This document shows, piece by piece, positions 33,899 to 45,668 of a DNA stretch of 64,000 nucleotides. Source of the stretch: Labia minor (Eukaryota; Arthropoda; Insecta; Dermaptera; Spongiphoridae); contig OY720346.1 of NCBI GenBank assembly GCA_963082975.1, positions 41,381,787-41,445,786 of the forward strand, in the 5' to 3' direction. Numbering within the stretch: position 1 is the first letter of the stretch; the number at the start of each line of letters is the position of its first letter. A program made the translations under genes and the position numbers. Under the pieces are notes generated by a model, which worked only from the letters and a program-made list of their open reading frames with translations, was not told the origin of the DNA and searched no databases.

Positions 33899-33913
33899 AT
33901 TTAGAATAACCCT

Positions 33914-34711
33914 ATATATTACAAATTTATCTATTTCTATAAGTAAAATAATAATATATTACATATATAATCTCTTATCAGAAGAATATATTAATATCAA
34001 AAAAAGAGAAAAAAAAAATTTAAAAGTTTTTTCTAGAGTAAACTCAAAAACTTTCTATCGCTCTATGAGTATTTTATGAGGACGAACTCAACATAAATAA
34101 TTGATCCAATGTTAACTTCACCCTTCTTATAGGCAATGTCTGAAAATAATTATATATATATATATATATTTCATTCATCTCTCAAGAATAATTTCTAAAA
34201 AAAAATTAAAGCTTTAACAAAAAAAAAATCCTTCGCAATATAAAGAAACTCTTTTTCTACTCACATATAAAAAATAAAATAATGTGTGTGTCTGTGTGTG
34301 TGTGTTTAAACGGAGGCAAGTTTAACGAAAAGAGAAACTGCAAACTTTTTCGTAAATAAGCATCAGCACGCAGAAACACACACCCTTTTTTTTCCTCCCC
34401 TTTGCGTTTAATCGGATCAATTGAAATTCACGCTTCCACGATTTTAATTTTAAACATTTCCCCTTCCCCATTTCTTTTACATACACAACATCACAAACAC
34501 ACAGAGGTATCACACATCAAAAAAAAAAAAAAAACTTTATGTCTACATTTTTTGGGTATATTTAAGTTATGAATTTTAGGGGTTTTTTTTATACCCATAA
34601 AATGTTGTTAAAAATCAAATAACCAGATAAAGATTGACTGGAGTGAAGGGTAAAGAACATTTAAGAATGCATTTATGTGTAAAACAAATGATAAACAATT
34701 CTCTCTCTCTC

Positions 34712-34742
<31 letters not shown>

Positions 34743-35348
34743 ATTAAATTATTTGATTTATTATATAATTTGAATTTTTTACAAGAACGAGAGAGTGAAA
34801 TTGATTTACAAACCCCTAAATGAATTTAATTTTAATGTCAAGTAAATAGGAATTGTGAAATGAATAATTATCCTCTCATTTTATGATTTGCATTAAACAG
34901 ACTAGTTAAAATATATAATAGGTTTTTTTCTATTTCAATGTCAAAAACAATAAAATATTCAAGCGTGATCCAATTACATCATTTAACAAATATTGATTAT
35001 TATTATTATTATTTACTTTTATTTGAGCTAAGTATAAAAATACTCCTTTTTTAATATGTCAATTTAAAAGCATATTGTAACATTTTACTATTATAAAAGA
35101 GAAAATACAGATTGATATTAATATTAATTTTAATTAAGTAATAAAACCATTTAATGTAAAAAAATAATGGAAGTTACTTACTTCAATAGGATTTCTGTAA
35201 AAGAATCATAAGGAATTATTAATGACTATACTTTATTATTAAAAAAAAAAAAAAAAAAATTCATCAAGAATATTAACTATGAAATTTTCAGCTTAAATAA
35301 ACAAATTTTAATCTTTTTCAGTTATAAAAGTCCTTTGTCTATAGTCTC

Positions 35349-35390
<42 letters not shown>

Positions 35391-35495
35391 CACTCAAAGA
35401 GTAAAACAATGAAATTTGCTTCATTTATTTTTCATAAATTCAGTAAAAAACATAATGGAAAGAAAAAATAATTTAAATTAATATTCCAATTTGCA
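33914..35495. other. AT-rich DNA with microsatellites
   Basis: No gene seen. (TG)n near 34281-34304, a C/T-rich stretch at 34380-34480, (CT)n(AT)n at about 34699-34743, and (AT)n at about 35352-35388. Confidence 0.5.
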
Positions 35496-35965
35496 TAATA
35501 AATTAAAACAATTATTTTGCCGGTTATATTATATGGGTGTGAAGCATGGTCTATGACCCTGGGAGACGAGAGTAGATTTAGACTATTTGAAATAGGATTC
35601 TTCGAAGCATTCAAAGTCAAAGAAAGATACCGGGGAATGGCGGAGACTGCATAACGAGGAATTGCATAACCTCTATGCATCTCCAGATATAGTTAATATT
35701 ATAAAATTGAGAAGGATGTGCGATGGGCAAGGAATGTGGCTAGAATGGGAGAGGAAAGATATATTGGTGGGGAGACCACCCCCCGATTTGAAAACGTCCG
35801 ATTGGAAGGGCAAAGAGGCGGTGGGTGGACAATATAGGAAGGGACGTGAGAGAGATGGGAGAGGGTAAAGGTTGTATGGTTGTGGCTAAGGATAGGGACA
35901 CTTGGAGAAATGTGCCAAGAACTTTCGAGTTTCGTAGAGCCACAGAGATAGATAGATTTACATAA
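35496..35965 (+). mobile_element. LINE fragment: reverse transcriptase C-terminal tail, copy 3
   Basis: Begins in frame with KTIILPVILYGCEAWSMTLG, then a degraded RLHNEELHNLYASPDIVNII block, VARMGEERYIGGE-like sequence, and the WVDN block with frameshifts. The last segment reads as WLRIGTLGEMCQELSSFVEP in one frame. The 3' end carries GATAGATAGATTT (35948-35960). It is 5'-truncated at about the same place as the copies at 14.35 and 61.2 kb. Confidence 0.85.
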
Positions 35966-37114
35966 TAAATTAAGATAAATAATTATTTAATTATTTTAAA
36001 ATATTATAGATAATTATTTGATAAATTTAAAACTTTTTAAATTATATTCCATGTACTTGATTATATAATATTTTTATTTAATTTTATACTAAAAATATAT
36101 ATAAGTGTTATAATTATGAAAGTTTAAGATACTTTAAAAGTGTATTATATTAAATAAATTCTAGTGAGCTATAAATATCATAAAAATTTAAATATTTCAT
36201 AATTACAATATTTATTTATAATTTTAAATCATTTCAAATGAGGTAAAAAAATAAGAGAAAATTAAATAAATATCAATATTTATTTTTTCACTCATTTAAA
36301 AAGTGAATACAAAAATATTGTTTTAACATCAATACATATATAATATACATAATTAAATAGATATTATCTCAAATTCACAAGTACTAACTAAAATATTCCA
36401 ATAATTTTTAGCTTAGTAAGAAAAATATTAACTTGACAAATTTCACTTGAATATAAATTAATTTAATTGAAATTCCATCACTAGGCCCATAAATTGTATT
36501 TAAATAGAGTATTTCACCCTAACTAACCTTATTTATATTAAATTCCACTAATTTTATCAGGGTAAAATAATTCTATTTTAAGATATTTCCATTTCATTAT
36601 TTTAATAAAAATAGTTTTGTACGATTATTCATCTAACAAATATTAGACAATTAACTTTTCTTATCCTTCAAAATTTCAAAGGTCATATATCTCTATCATA
36701 TTTGTTAAATTATGAATAGAAAATTATTTTTGTTCTTATTTAGCCGCATAAAATAATTATTCTATTAATTAGTGTATAGCTTTAAATATTTTAGAATATC
36801 TAATCAAAGAAAATATACATAGATATCATTTTAAAATTCTTGAAGAAATCTTATACTTACCTACAAACTAAATTTAATTTCATTTAAACTACTACATATT
36901 AAAGATTTCGATTTAGAGAATTTTTAGAATTATCGTTTATTATTTATTGACAGAAGAATTAATCAAAATCAAATTAATCATTTTATTTTATTTATTTAAA
37001 ACTTGTTGAGCTTCTTTTTCATAGGCTGTCAATCAATAAATAATGAAAGGTATATCAATTTTTAAGATGCTTTTTTTTGTAAAATGGAAAAGAGAAGACA
37101 AGAATAATAATAAT
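35966..37114. other. AT-rich DNA, nothing recognised
   Basis: No supported feature. Confidence 0.55.
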
Positions 37115-37377
37115 AATAATATGGTTGATATATATATCTGTGGCTGTACGGAACTCGAGAGTTCTTGGACACAGCAACCACATTTCTCCAAGTGTCCCTA
37201 TCCTGAGCCTTAACCATCCAATCCTTTCCCTCTCCCATCTCCTCACATTCCTTCCTACATTGTCCACCCACCGCGTTCTTGGGCTTCCAAGCGGACGTGT
37301 CCCAATCGGACTCTCCACCAATATAGTTTTCGCCATTCTTTCCTCTCCCATTCTAGCCCCGTGCCCTGCTCATTATA
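37115..37377 (-). mobile_element. LINE fragment: reverse transcriptase C-terminal tail, copy 4
   Basis: On the minus strand an open frame reads ARMGEERMAKTILVESPIGT, RTRWVDNVGRNVRRWERE, and in the next phase DWMVKAQDRDTWRNVVAV. Both frames are mariner-unrelated and match the other LINE copies here. It is strongly 5'-truncated at 37377. Confidence 0.85.
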
Positions 37378-37602
37378 TATATACTTAAAAAAAATAAGAA
37401 ATTTAGAAATTTAGATTTATACAAAAATAATCTCTCAAATGAACTCAACGAAAAATTTTTACAGTTATTTCATAAAACTTTAAGTCAAAATGTTCAAATT
37501 GTATTTTGTTTTTGTTTTTTTTTTTTTTTTTTTGAGTTAATACCTCGGAAACAAAAACATAATATCACAACTTTTAATATTAACTAATATTTAGGTATAT
37601 TA

Positions 37603-37636
<34 letters not shown>

Positions 37637-38559
37637 TTGTAGACAAGTTAGAATAAACAACTAATAATTATAGTAGGTGTCCCATGAATTAAAATTATTT
37701 ATTAAACTTAATGTATGTTTGTATATACATACATACATTGGTCACAATGTAGAAGTTAGACAAGTCCCCTATTATAATAAATAATATGAAAACATATATG
37801 ACCTGGTGAAACTTGATTAGCTAATTTTTAGTTTTAGGTTCCCTCTCTTTCGATGACAGTTTAAATTGAAATTTAATTAAAAATTTAATTTAATAAAAGA
37901 ATGATAATTAAAATGAAATTCTTATATTTAGAAATTTTAAAAGTAATCACATTTTTGGTTATAATGATATATCTAGAGTTTTTGTTTTTCTTAAATAATA
38001 ATATAGTACTTCACAGTAAGTTTTTTTGAAAATTTTTTGATTTTAAAAATAATAAATAAAAAAAAATAGTGACAAGATAATTAATTAATGATAGGTGCAT
38101 CAAGCAAAACAGAAAAAAAAACTTTTTTGAAAGTATTTATGGGGAATGTGGTTGTCAATTTCAATCTTCTCGTTTGGCTCAATCCAACAGATCCAATGAG
38201 ACATGTGAGTGACACGAGTGGTACTGGAAGGGCCACATCAACAATTATTAATGAGTAAAAATTAATGTTTGGGAAAAAAACTGAAGAAGTCCAGGACAAA
38301 ACTTCTTCATATATCTGATTAATTGAACTTAAAATAATAATAATATTTTCAATATTTAAATTTACACTTTAATTATTTATATAAGTACCTAAATAATTTA
38401 ATCAAATTAATTTATTGAATCTAATTTTTTAAATTTTAAATCGTATTTTATTAATTTATAATGAAATAAATGAATTGGAATATTTTTTGTAATTTTATAA
38501 ATTGCTATACATACAATTTATATGTAATATAAATGATTCAATTGAACTTTTAGTAACTT
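37378..38559. other. AT-rich DNA with (AAT)n tract
   Basis: An (ATA)n microsatellite at about 37604-37635 and a T18 run near 37517. A moderately complex stretch at 38085-38300 shows nothing recognised. Confidence 0.5.
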
Positions 38560-38830
38560 TTTAGAAAGTGTGCGTCAGAAGAGTAAACACAAAAGGATAT
38601 TTATTAAATTTAATCGATTTCGACAGACATATTGGAAGAGGATTCAGGAATTTCCTAATTCAATCTCTCTTTCAGTGACAAGCCCTTCCACGCATTCCAA
38701 AGTTTGTACTTTTATTCTATCGTTAAACCGAAAACGTCGTCCCTTTATCGTTGTCAGTGTTATTTACCTACCTATAAACCATCTTCATTTTGGAGAACAC
38801 CTTGGATACGCAATGTAATTTGATGTTGAC
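38560..38830. other. Unassigned block of higher complexity
   Basis: About 270 bp with balanced composition and an 82-codon open frame on the plus strand from 38570. The product is basic and matches no domain I know. No copy elsewhere in the window. It could be host regulatory DNA or part of an exon. Confidence 0.25.
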
Positions 38831-39097
38831 GACAACTATTAACTTGATAACTATTGTATCAAGCAACTTACTACACTCAGGTGAATGAATGACTTTATTC
38901 TTTTTTCGTTTCAAGTTGATTGTCAAATTCTAAAGTAAATTTTATAATAATAAACAAAAACTACAAGAAAAAACTTACTTTAAAAAATTAGAAAATAATG
39001 AATTATCAAAGATGGATTTTAATTTTACTTTTTTCAATTATATTTCTTTTTAGTTAATTGGTCAAATGGTAGTCAGATTTTTATTAAAAACATATAG

Positions 39098-39225
39098 GTA
39101 TAGTGATGGAAAAATGTAAACGCCATGGGGGCGCTGTTCTCGGGTGCTCAACAGGTTGAGAAAAGTCATTCCCATTGCTCGACAACAGCCCCACCATGAC
39201 GTTTACATTTTTCCGCCACTATACT
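39098..39225. mobile_element. Palindromic TA-type MITE, copy 2 (best preserved)
   Basis: GTATAGTGATGGAAAAATGT at the left end mirrors ACATTTTTCCGCCACTATAC at the right. Arms of about 45 bp continue inward as AAACGCCATGGGGGCGCTGT and its counterpart around a short centre (CAACAGGTTGAGAAAAGTCA). About 128 bp, no coding capacity. The ends begin with TATAG, so a TA target is likely. Confidence 0.85.
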
Positions 39226-39936
39226 CTATTCTTATTAATGTAAATTTTAAAAAATGATTATTTTAACACTCCAAAAATATAATAATATCAGATATATAAA
39301 TTTGATTTTAACCAATAAATAATATACATTTTTTTGATATACATTTCTAACATATATTTTATTATATATATTACTAAAATGTGTTAACCATATATTTGTT
39401 TAGTGGTACATTTCATTAAAATTAAACAATTTTTTTCTTCTTTAAACGTTTTTACAATGCGCGTAAATTATTATTATATTTTCAATAGATACTTCATTTT
39501 TACGCCATTAGTCCGTTCGGGAGGCAACCATCCGTGGGGTGTGCACCTTTGTATTGTATAATTGACAATAGAATCGATTAACTCATTGAATCTATTGATA
39601 TTGATGAGAGGGAAAATAAAATATAGTTGCGTGTATATTTGAATCTTCCATATAAAATATTTTGGATATGATTTCTTTTCATTTTTATTTTTTTTTAATT
39701 TTTCGATTCGATTTTTCAAATAAATTCAAAATAATATCCAAATATTTTTCTTTATTTATGTGTTTTGTTCTTGAAATAGTGATTGATTCACTTAACATTT
39801 CTCAAAGTGAAAAAGGTCAAATAAACATTTTTGAATGATATTAATTATTGACCACACATTTGGTTTTATATTTTCTTTCTATGTATTTCTATTTTTATAA
39901 ATTCAAAAATTTGGAAATAAATAATCTATATATATG
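39226..39936. other. AT-rich DNA, nothing assigned
   Basis: Mostly AT-rich. A short GC-richer stretch at 39500-39550 containing TCCGTTCGGGAGGCAACCAT is unassigned. Confidence 0.45.
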
Positions 39937-39938
39937 TA

Positions 39939-40435
39939 CGAGGGGTGTTCAAAGTATTCTCGGTATAGGTATGAAGGAAAATGCAGAAACTTCTAACTAA
40001 AATTTATTTTTCAATGTAGTCCCCCATACCTCAATACACTTGTTTGCTCGGGAAACTAACTTTTGAATTCCCTCTAAAAAATATTTTTCCTCCTCGTCCT
40101 CAAAATGTACGTTAATTACCACCTTCAGCTTTCATCGTCAGAAAAATGTTTTCCACGAAAATCTTTTTTTTTAGGTTGGAGAACAAGAAGTAATCACTGG
40201 GGACAAGGTCTGGGCTGTAAGGTGTATGCTTTATTTCTTCAAAGCATTTTTCTCAACATTGTCGCATCAGTCATTCTGGTCTTCTTACACCAACGATAAT
40301 TAGATTAGTACTAATGATAAATAAATGAAATTTTGAGGTTATGTTCTCAGGTAGTGTCGTTACGTTAAATAATTTAAATCTCTTCGTCACTGCTAAAAAT
40401 TACCCCGTTACCGAGAATACTTTGAACACCCCTCG
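39939..40435 (-). mobile_element. Mariner-type deletion derivative, 497 bp
   Basis: The ends CGAGGGGTGTTCAAAGTATT and exact inverse (AATACTTTGAACACCCCTCG) are flanked by TA (39937-39938, 40436-40437). The inverted repeats extend to about 28 bp. The interior holds only fragments of the transposase on the minus strand, near the C-terminal region, and no complete domain. Confidence 0.88.
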
Positions 40436-40625
40436 TATATATATTAGTATTAGTAATATTTTAATCATTTTTTTTTGTTTAACGTTAAATTAAATTGAAA
40501 TTTTTAATTTATTTATGATAATTTTGGATTTATTGAGCAATTATTAGAAAATAAAATTAAAAATTTCAGAATATTTCAACATTAAATGATTATTTTTCAG
40601 ATACGCAGATTAAACATGTATAATA

Positions 40626-41113
40626 CGAGAGCAGGTCAATAACTCTGTGACTTTTTGAATGAATCACAGGTTTTTGGATAAAAACTTATTTTATTTTCCA
40701 ATGTAGTCTCTGAGTTCTATATACTTCGTCCAACAGTTCACCAATTTTTTTTATCCCTTCCAAAAAATAAGATTTATCGAGGACATCAAAATAGATATTT
40801 GTTTGTGAAATGATTTAATCGTTGTAGTCAAATTTTTTTCCTCCAAGCCATTTCTTCAGTTTTGGAAACATGAAATTGTAATTGAAGGCTAAATCCGTAG
40901 AATAGGGCGGATGAGGGAGCAATTCGTATCCCAATTCATGGATTTTCATGAAAATTTACTTTTTTCCATTTTCTTCTCCAATCACCGGGTTGTCAAACAA
41001 AACCTAAAAGACCCAGGTAGTTCACATTTCGACAGGAGTCGGTTGATAGTTCCCTGATGACAAGAACAGTGTTGCCATTTCATTTAAGTCACGGACTTAT
41101 TGACCTTCCCTCG
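40626..41113 (-). mobile_element. Mariner deletion derivative, 488 bp, copy 1
   Basis: The ends CGAGAGCAGGTCAATAACTC and inverse CGAGGGAAGGTCAATAAGTC are TA-flanked. The minus strand keeps a start-like ATGGAAAAAAGTAAA, then ELLPHPPYSTDLAF, LKKWLGGKKFDYND and YFLEGIKKIGE from the transposase C-terminal third. The N-terminal and catalytic parts are gone. It has the same architecture and deletion junction as the element at 46498-46995, so both descend from one deleted founder. Confidence 0.9.
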
Positions 41114-41115
41114 TA

Positions 41116-41545
41116 AAACTATGCTTCTGTTGATTAAATAAAAATCAGGTATAAATAAATGTATTTATAGTTTAAATTTATATATTCTTTTTTTTTTAAT
41201 TAATTAAGCAAGACAGTCCAACAAGGAAACAAAAGGTTTAGAAATGAAACACTTCCAAACAATTTCGACGTTTCGGTAAGTGATTCGTGCCTTCCATCTT
41301 TTTCACAATCAGGAGACACAAGCATATTCTATACACCAATCTATAATCTTATATTCTATTTCGTTGTTCTAGCCTTCTAGCGAAATGAAATTGAAATTTT
41401 AATTTTGTTTTCTTCTCTTATAATTTTAGACAAAAAAAAAATAAAAAATAAGAAAACAAATGATTATTATTAGAGATATCAATAGACTTAGATATTAAAA
41501 GTGATCTATTAAATTAATTTTTATTCACTATCATTAATAATAATA

Positions 41546-41595
<50 letters not shown>

Positions 41596-42215
41596 CAATA
41601 TAAAAAAGTGAAGAGATTAATAATATCAACTTTTTAAATGTTAATTAAAAATGAAGAAAACTTTATTATTAATTTTTTAAACTTTTATTTTATTAGTTTA
41701 TTATAAAAAAAGAAAAAATTAAATAAATAGTAGAAATCAAAGGATTTAAGTAATTAAAATTTACTATTATATGAAAATGAAATTAAGTTCAAAGTTGATA
41801 ATAAACTAATTTGTATTTAAATAATGACACAATAAAACATTAATTATAAAATGTTAATGTGCTCCAAGTATAAAAAATCTATATTTATTCTTCTTTAAAA
41901 GAAATATTATTTGATTTGCACATTTCAATTTCATATAATTAAAATTTTTTTTTGTTAAAATTTCATCATGTTAAATATAAAATTATAATTACTTTTTTAA
42001 TTATTGGATTTAAAAATATTTGATTTATAATAAATAACTTTCATTTGCACAAATGCTATTTCATTTTTATATTTTTAACTTTTAACTGAAATGAAATGAA
42101 ATAATAAAAAATGACAAAAATAAAAACTTGTTGACAAGAAAATTATGCTTGTTTGAGACAATAATTTATAAATAATTTAATATTAGTTATTTAGTAATTT
42201 ATGAATAAATATATT
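41116..42215. other. AT-rich DNA with (TA)n tract
   Basis: No gene seen. A (TA)n run lies at about 41560-41592. Confidence 0.55.
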
Positions 42216-42217
42216 TA

Positions 42218-42689
42218 CGAGGGTTATTCAAAAAGGAAAGAGACAAAAGATTATAACTCAAAAACGGTTTAATTAATTTTTACAAAATTCAGGCTATTTT
42301 TCAACATAATCACCTCCCCGCTCCTATGCACTTGTCCCATTCTTTCTTGCAGCTTCCAAATTCCCTTGACGAAGAATTCTTTCGATTTACCACGAAGCCA
42401 CTTTTGCACCGCTTAGTTAACTTCCTCATTGTTAGCAAATTTTTTTCCAAGTAGGTAAAAATCAGATGGCGCGAGATCGGGACTGTAGGCAGGATGAGGT
42501 AAGACCTCCCAATCCAATTTTTGAAGCTTATCACGGGTTAGCTTAGGAAGCTGGAAGAAAGATGGAACAAGTGCATAACCGTGGGGGGGGGGGAGAAGGT
42601 GATTATGTTGAAAAATGAATTTTGTAAGAATCAAATAAACCGTTTTTGAGCTATAGCCATTTGTCTCTTTACTTATTAAATGACCCTCG
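42218..42689 (-). mobile_element. Mariner deletion derivative (mauritiana-like), 472 bp
   Basis: Terminal repeats of about 70 bp pair across the element. The left begins CGAGGGTTATTCAAAAAGGA and the right end is the inverse of CGAGGGTCATTTAATAAGTA. TA flanks the left; the right flank has become TT. The minus strand encodes KLTRDKLQKLDWEVLPHPAY, SPDLAPSDFYLLGKKFANNE, and after a stop AVQKWLRGKSKEFFVKGIWK. The first half of the transposase is replaced by a G11 run and a junction near 42580. Confidence 0.88.
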
Positions 42690-42691
42690 TT

Positions 42692-43180
42692 TATATGTAT
42701 AATATAAAGTCTCAAAAGAAGATGATTTGTTTATGGGAGTGTTTAATTAAAATATGAGAAAATTTTCTCTTACAGTGTTATTGAGTCAACTATATCGTAT
42801 TTACTAAAAAAACAGGAACCCTTTGAACACTTTTAAATCATCCCTCTAAATATTTGAATGTTTTCAATTCGTCTTTTATTATTTGTTTCATTGAAAAAAC
42901 CAAATTAATGATATTTAATATTATTTTTTATTTCTAAATGCTTACCAAAATCTCATTGATATTTATACAAAAAAAAAGTTTAATCGAAAAGAAAAGATTA
43001 AATTGAATAGAGATTGTTTTTGTTGGAAGAAAACAGGAAATATTTTCAAACATTAATCTTCGACATCAATTTTTTACAATTTATTCATAAAAATAAAAAA
43101 AAGAATATTTTAGATTCCTGGTCTCTGCAATAACCGTATTCGCATAAAAATCGCTCTCCCAGTGGATGATTAATATTTTT
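42692..43180. other. AT-rich DNA, nothing recognised
   Basis: No supported feature. Confidence 0.5.
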
Positions 43181-43750
43181 TAATGTGCATATTAGTATTC
43201 CCCCCTTTAACGTTTAGGAAGAGGAGTAGAGTGTGGATGCCGGGGCGGAGTGGGTGCGTGGAGGGGTGTGCAAGGGCAGAGGTAGAGAAGACAAGAATAG
43301 AAAGGGACAGAGATTTAGCTAGGTGGGTTTCGGCTGCTCGATTGAAAAAAGAAACATGTCGGGAAGCTTTTGTCGCGGCACATGGCTTAAACCATCCCAT
43401 TCCCCCCACTCGCCCATCACCCACCCTTCCACTATCAAATAGAGTTTGTCCCTGGGATTTGGTTCTCTCTCACTCCGACACACGCGGCCAGGTTTTCAAT
43501 TTGATCGAGGGTTGCTTGGTTGTGTACGGAGGAGAACGCCGAGTTTGGTCGCAAACGGAGTGGAGATGGGGGTGGGAGGAGGGGCTTATCGTTTTCTGCA
43601 CAAACCCATCCTCTAAAGAAGAAAAAAAGGACACACCACCGTCACTTAAAATCATCCGGGCGTATTAAAAAAAGGATGCCAACCCAAACTCATCCTCCTC
43701 ACTCTCCCTCTCTCTCCCCTCTACCTCCCTCTTTCCCCTACCACTAAGAT
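43181..43750 (+). promoter_or_regulatory. GC-rich block, candidate host promoter or exon
   Basis: About 570 bp with much higher GC and CpG content than anything nearby and no transposon signature. An open frame of 161 codons runs 43183-43668 on the plus strand, but its product (for example EVEKTRIERDRDLARWV near residue 34) matches no family I know. Overlapping frames are open on both strands, as expected from high GC. Pyrimidine-rich stretches near 43690-43740 and purine-rich ones near 43215-43310 resemble untranslated leader or promoter DNA. Strand is uncertain. Confidence 0.35.
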
Positions 43751-44208
43751 AGATACCGCGGGAAGAAAGAAAAAAAAACATTAATAGAAGATTTTCCCGA
43801 CAATACTAAAGGCAGTTGATATGATAGAGAAAATATTATGAAAAGTTCATATCACATATAGGTTTGAATGCTAATACTATTACTACTACTACTACTACTA
43901 CTAAGACTAATAATAACAATAATAATAGAAACAGATATTTTGATCTTAAAAATTTCAAAAGATTTAAATCATTTTATAAAGTATTCATAACCCTGAGTAT
44001 TAAAAATTTTGAGTTTTCCTTAATATTAATTATAAATAATTTATAAAATGAAATTTGATCATTTTTATTATCATTTTTATTACTTAAATGAATTGAAAAT
44101 TGAATGAAGACACAAAATAATGTTTTGTAAACATTTAAAAAAATAAAATAAAATACTTAAATTTTAAAATATTTTGAGATTTTATTTATTATAATATAAA
44201 TATATCTA
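43751..44208. other. AT-rich DNA with (CTA)n tract
   Basis: A (TAC)n-like microsatellite lies near 43880-43903; otherwise nothing recognised. Confidence 0.5.
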
Positions 44209-45667
44209 TCTATATATATAAAAGGCAATGTCTGTGTGTCTGTGTGTGTGTCTGTCTGTCTCTTATAGACTCAAAAACTACCCGTCCGATTACGGTGAAA
44301 CTTTCAGCGATTGTTGTGGGCATCCCAGGGAAGGTTTTAGTGTAGTTAAATCCAAAATTAATTTATCCAAAATTAATTTAATTAGTAATATATTGGTAAA
44401 AGTCTGTAGTTACACAAAACTATCGACAGATGGCGCTACATATAATTTTCCAAATTCAAATATTTTTAATTTTTTTTAAACTTAATATTTCTAACTTTGT
44501 ATTACAATACAATAATGAGACGGAATTGTTGTGTGTTAAATTAGATTTTATAAATTGAAAACCATTAGTTATATACTCTTAAGTTATTTAGTTATTAACA
44601 AGATAAGAATTGTTGACTATAAAAACCAATTTGTTTTTAGGTAAGAATATATTCTATTTATTGTAATTATTTAAAATTTTTCTAATGTAATAAGATGTTT
44701 TTAGCAAACAAATCTGTCTATAGTCCATTTGATTAAACCTACCATCTTATATATAGATTGTCGTGTATAAGATATTAGGGGTGAGGTATTTTATAAGAAA
44801 AATTGGGTTAAAAATAAGTTTAATTAATTGGTAGCACTCTGGATTGAATTTAGAATAATTAAAAGGGTTATTGAAACCGCGTAGGTTGATTAGGGAATGA
44901 CAAGATTGAATAGGTTCAATTAAAAAATGCTTATATAAAATTATAACTAAAAATGATTTATTTAATAAAACTATAAGAATTTAAATTACAATTTAATTAA
45001 TTTTTTGTGAATAAATAAACATATATAAAAAATATATAAAATTTGAATTTTCATTTATTCATTCATTTAAAATTATTTTTCGATTGTTCCTTTAAAATAA
45101 CCCCTCTTAGGGGGTCGGAAGGGGAGGCAACATAAGGGAATTTTCTTTCTCTTTGTTATTGGGAAAAACCAGGGGGGAGACAGACTTACCAGGAAAAACC
45201 CAAATTGTCAGCGTCCACTCTGGGGTTTTAAACAGTTTTAAAGGAAATGTTAATTATAAGTTCATTTCTCAACGAGTTGTAACTTTAAATTATTTTTATT
45301 AATGTTAATTATAAGTTCATTTCTCAACGAGTTGTATCTTTAAATTATTTTTATTAATTTAATTAATTATAATTAATTTATAGCTAATAATAGTTTATTA
45401 TAGCTAATAATTTTTTTAATTTTTAGTGTAATTTGCACGATCATTATTTATATAAAAAAATAAACACATTTTGCAATTTTAATTTTTAGTGTAGGAAAAT
45501 TTGTTGTTGATTAAATTAAAATATATTTTCCAAGAAAACAAATATATGTCTTATCTACTTATACTGATTGAAACTTTCAACCAAATACTATGTATCACTC
45601 GGGGGTACAGGGGGCGGAGCCCCCGTCTAGGTGTGAAGAGCGCCTGGAAGGCGCTCTGATCAGCTAG
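44209..45667 (+). mobile_element. Non-autonomous Helitron, about 1459 bp
   Basis: The 5' end TCTATATATATAAAAGGCAA is typical of Helitrons, preceded by A. The 3' end has a GC-rich hairpin, GAGCGCC with loop TGGAA and GGCGCTC (45638-45656), then TGATCAG and terminal CTAG at 45664-45667 followed by T. This fits CTRR and insertion between A and T. Another hairpin, GGGGGCGGAGCCCCC, lies just upstream (45610-45624). No Rep/helicase is present. The interior includes a block of about 490 bp shared with the second hAT. The exact 5' base could be 44205 instead of 44209. Confidence 0.92.
44996..45479. repeat. hAT-derived (or shared) block inside the Helitron
   Basis: Nearly identical, with small indels, to 25290-25786 in the non-coding 5' part of the second hAT, including the same tandemly duplicated TTCTCAACGAGTTGT units and AATTGTCAGCGTCCACTCTG. 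The simplest reading is capture of a hAT fragment by the Helitron, but descent from a common third element is possible. Confidence 0.88.
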
Positions 45668-45668
45668 T

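Larger units (their letters stand above)
32266..33912 (-). mobile_element. Tc1/mariner-superfamily (IS630-like) relic hosting three insertions
   Basis: The left end AGGGTTATTCTAAATGATGG and the right end, inverse AGGGTTATTCTAAATAATGG once the hAT at 33598-33898 is set aside, define the element with TA-rich flanks. On the minus strand, 33270-32985 encodes the C-terminal half of a DDE transposase of the FPQRWIGRRG type. Frameshifted continuations are WPSRSPDLIPCDYFLWGYVK-like and VNEFGYRVNVD-like segments, then ICWRPH. The N-terminal half is absent. Three later insertions sit inside: R2 copy 1, the hAT MITE at 33281-33491, and the hAT MITE at 33598-33898. Confidence 0.82.

Noticed and set aside
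43183..43668. 161-codon open frame as a confirmed protein-coding gene
   Set aside because: Several frames on both strands are open across this GC-rich block, and the product matches no family I know. I kept the block only as a candidate promoter or exon.
44209..45667. Autonomous Helitron
   Set aside because: Ends are canonical, but no Rep/helicase frame is present in 1.46 kb.
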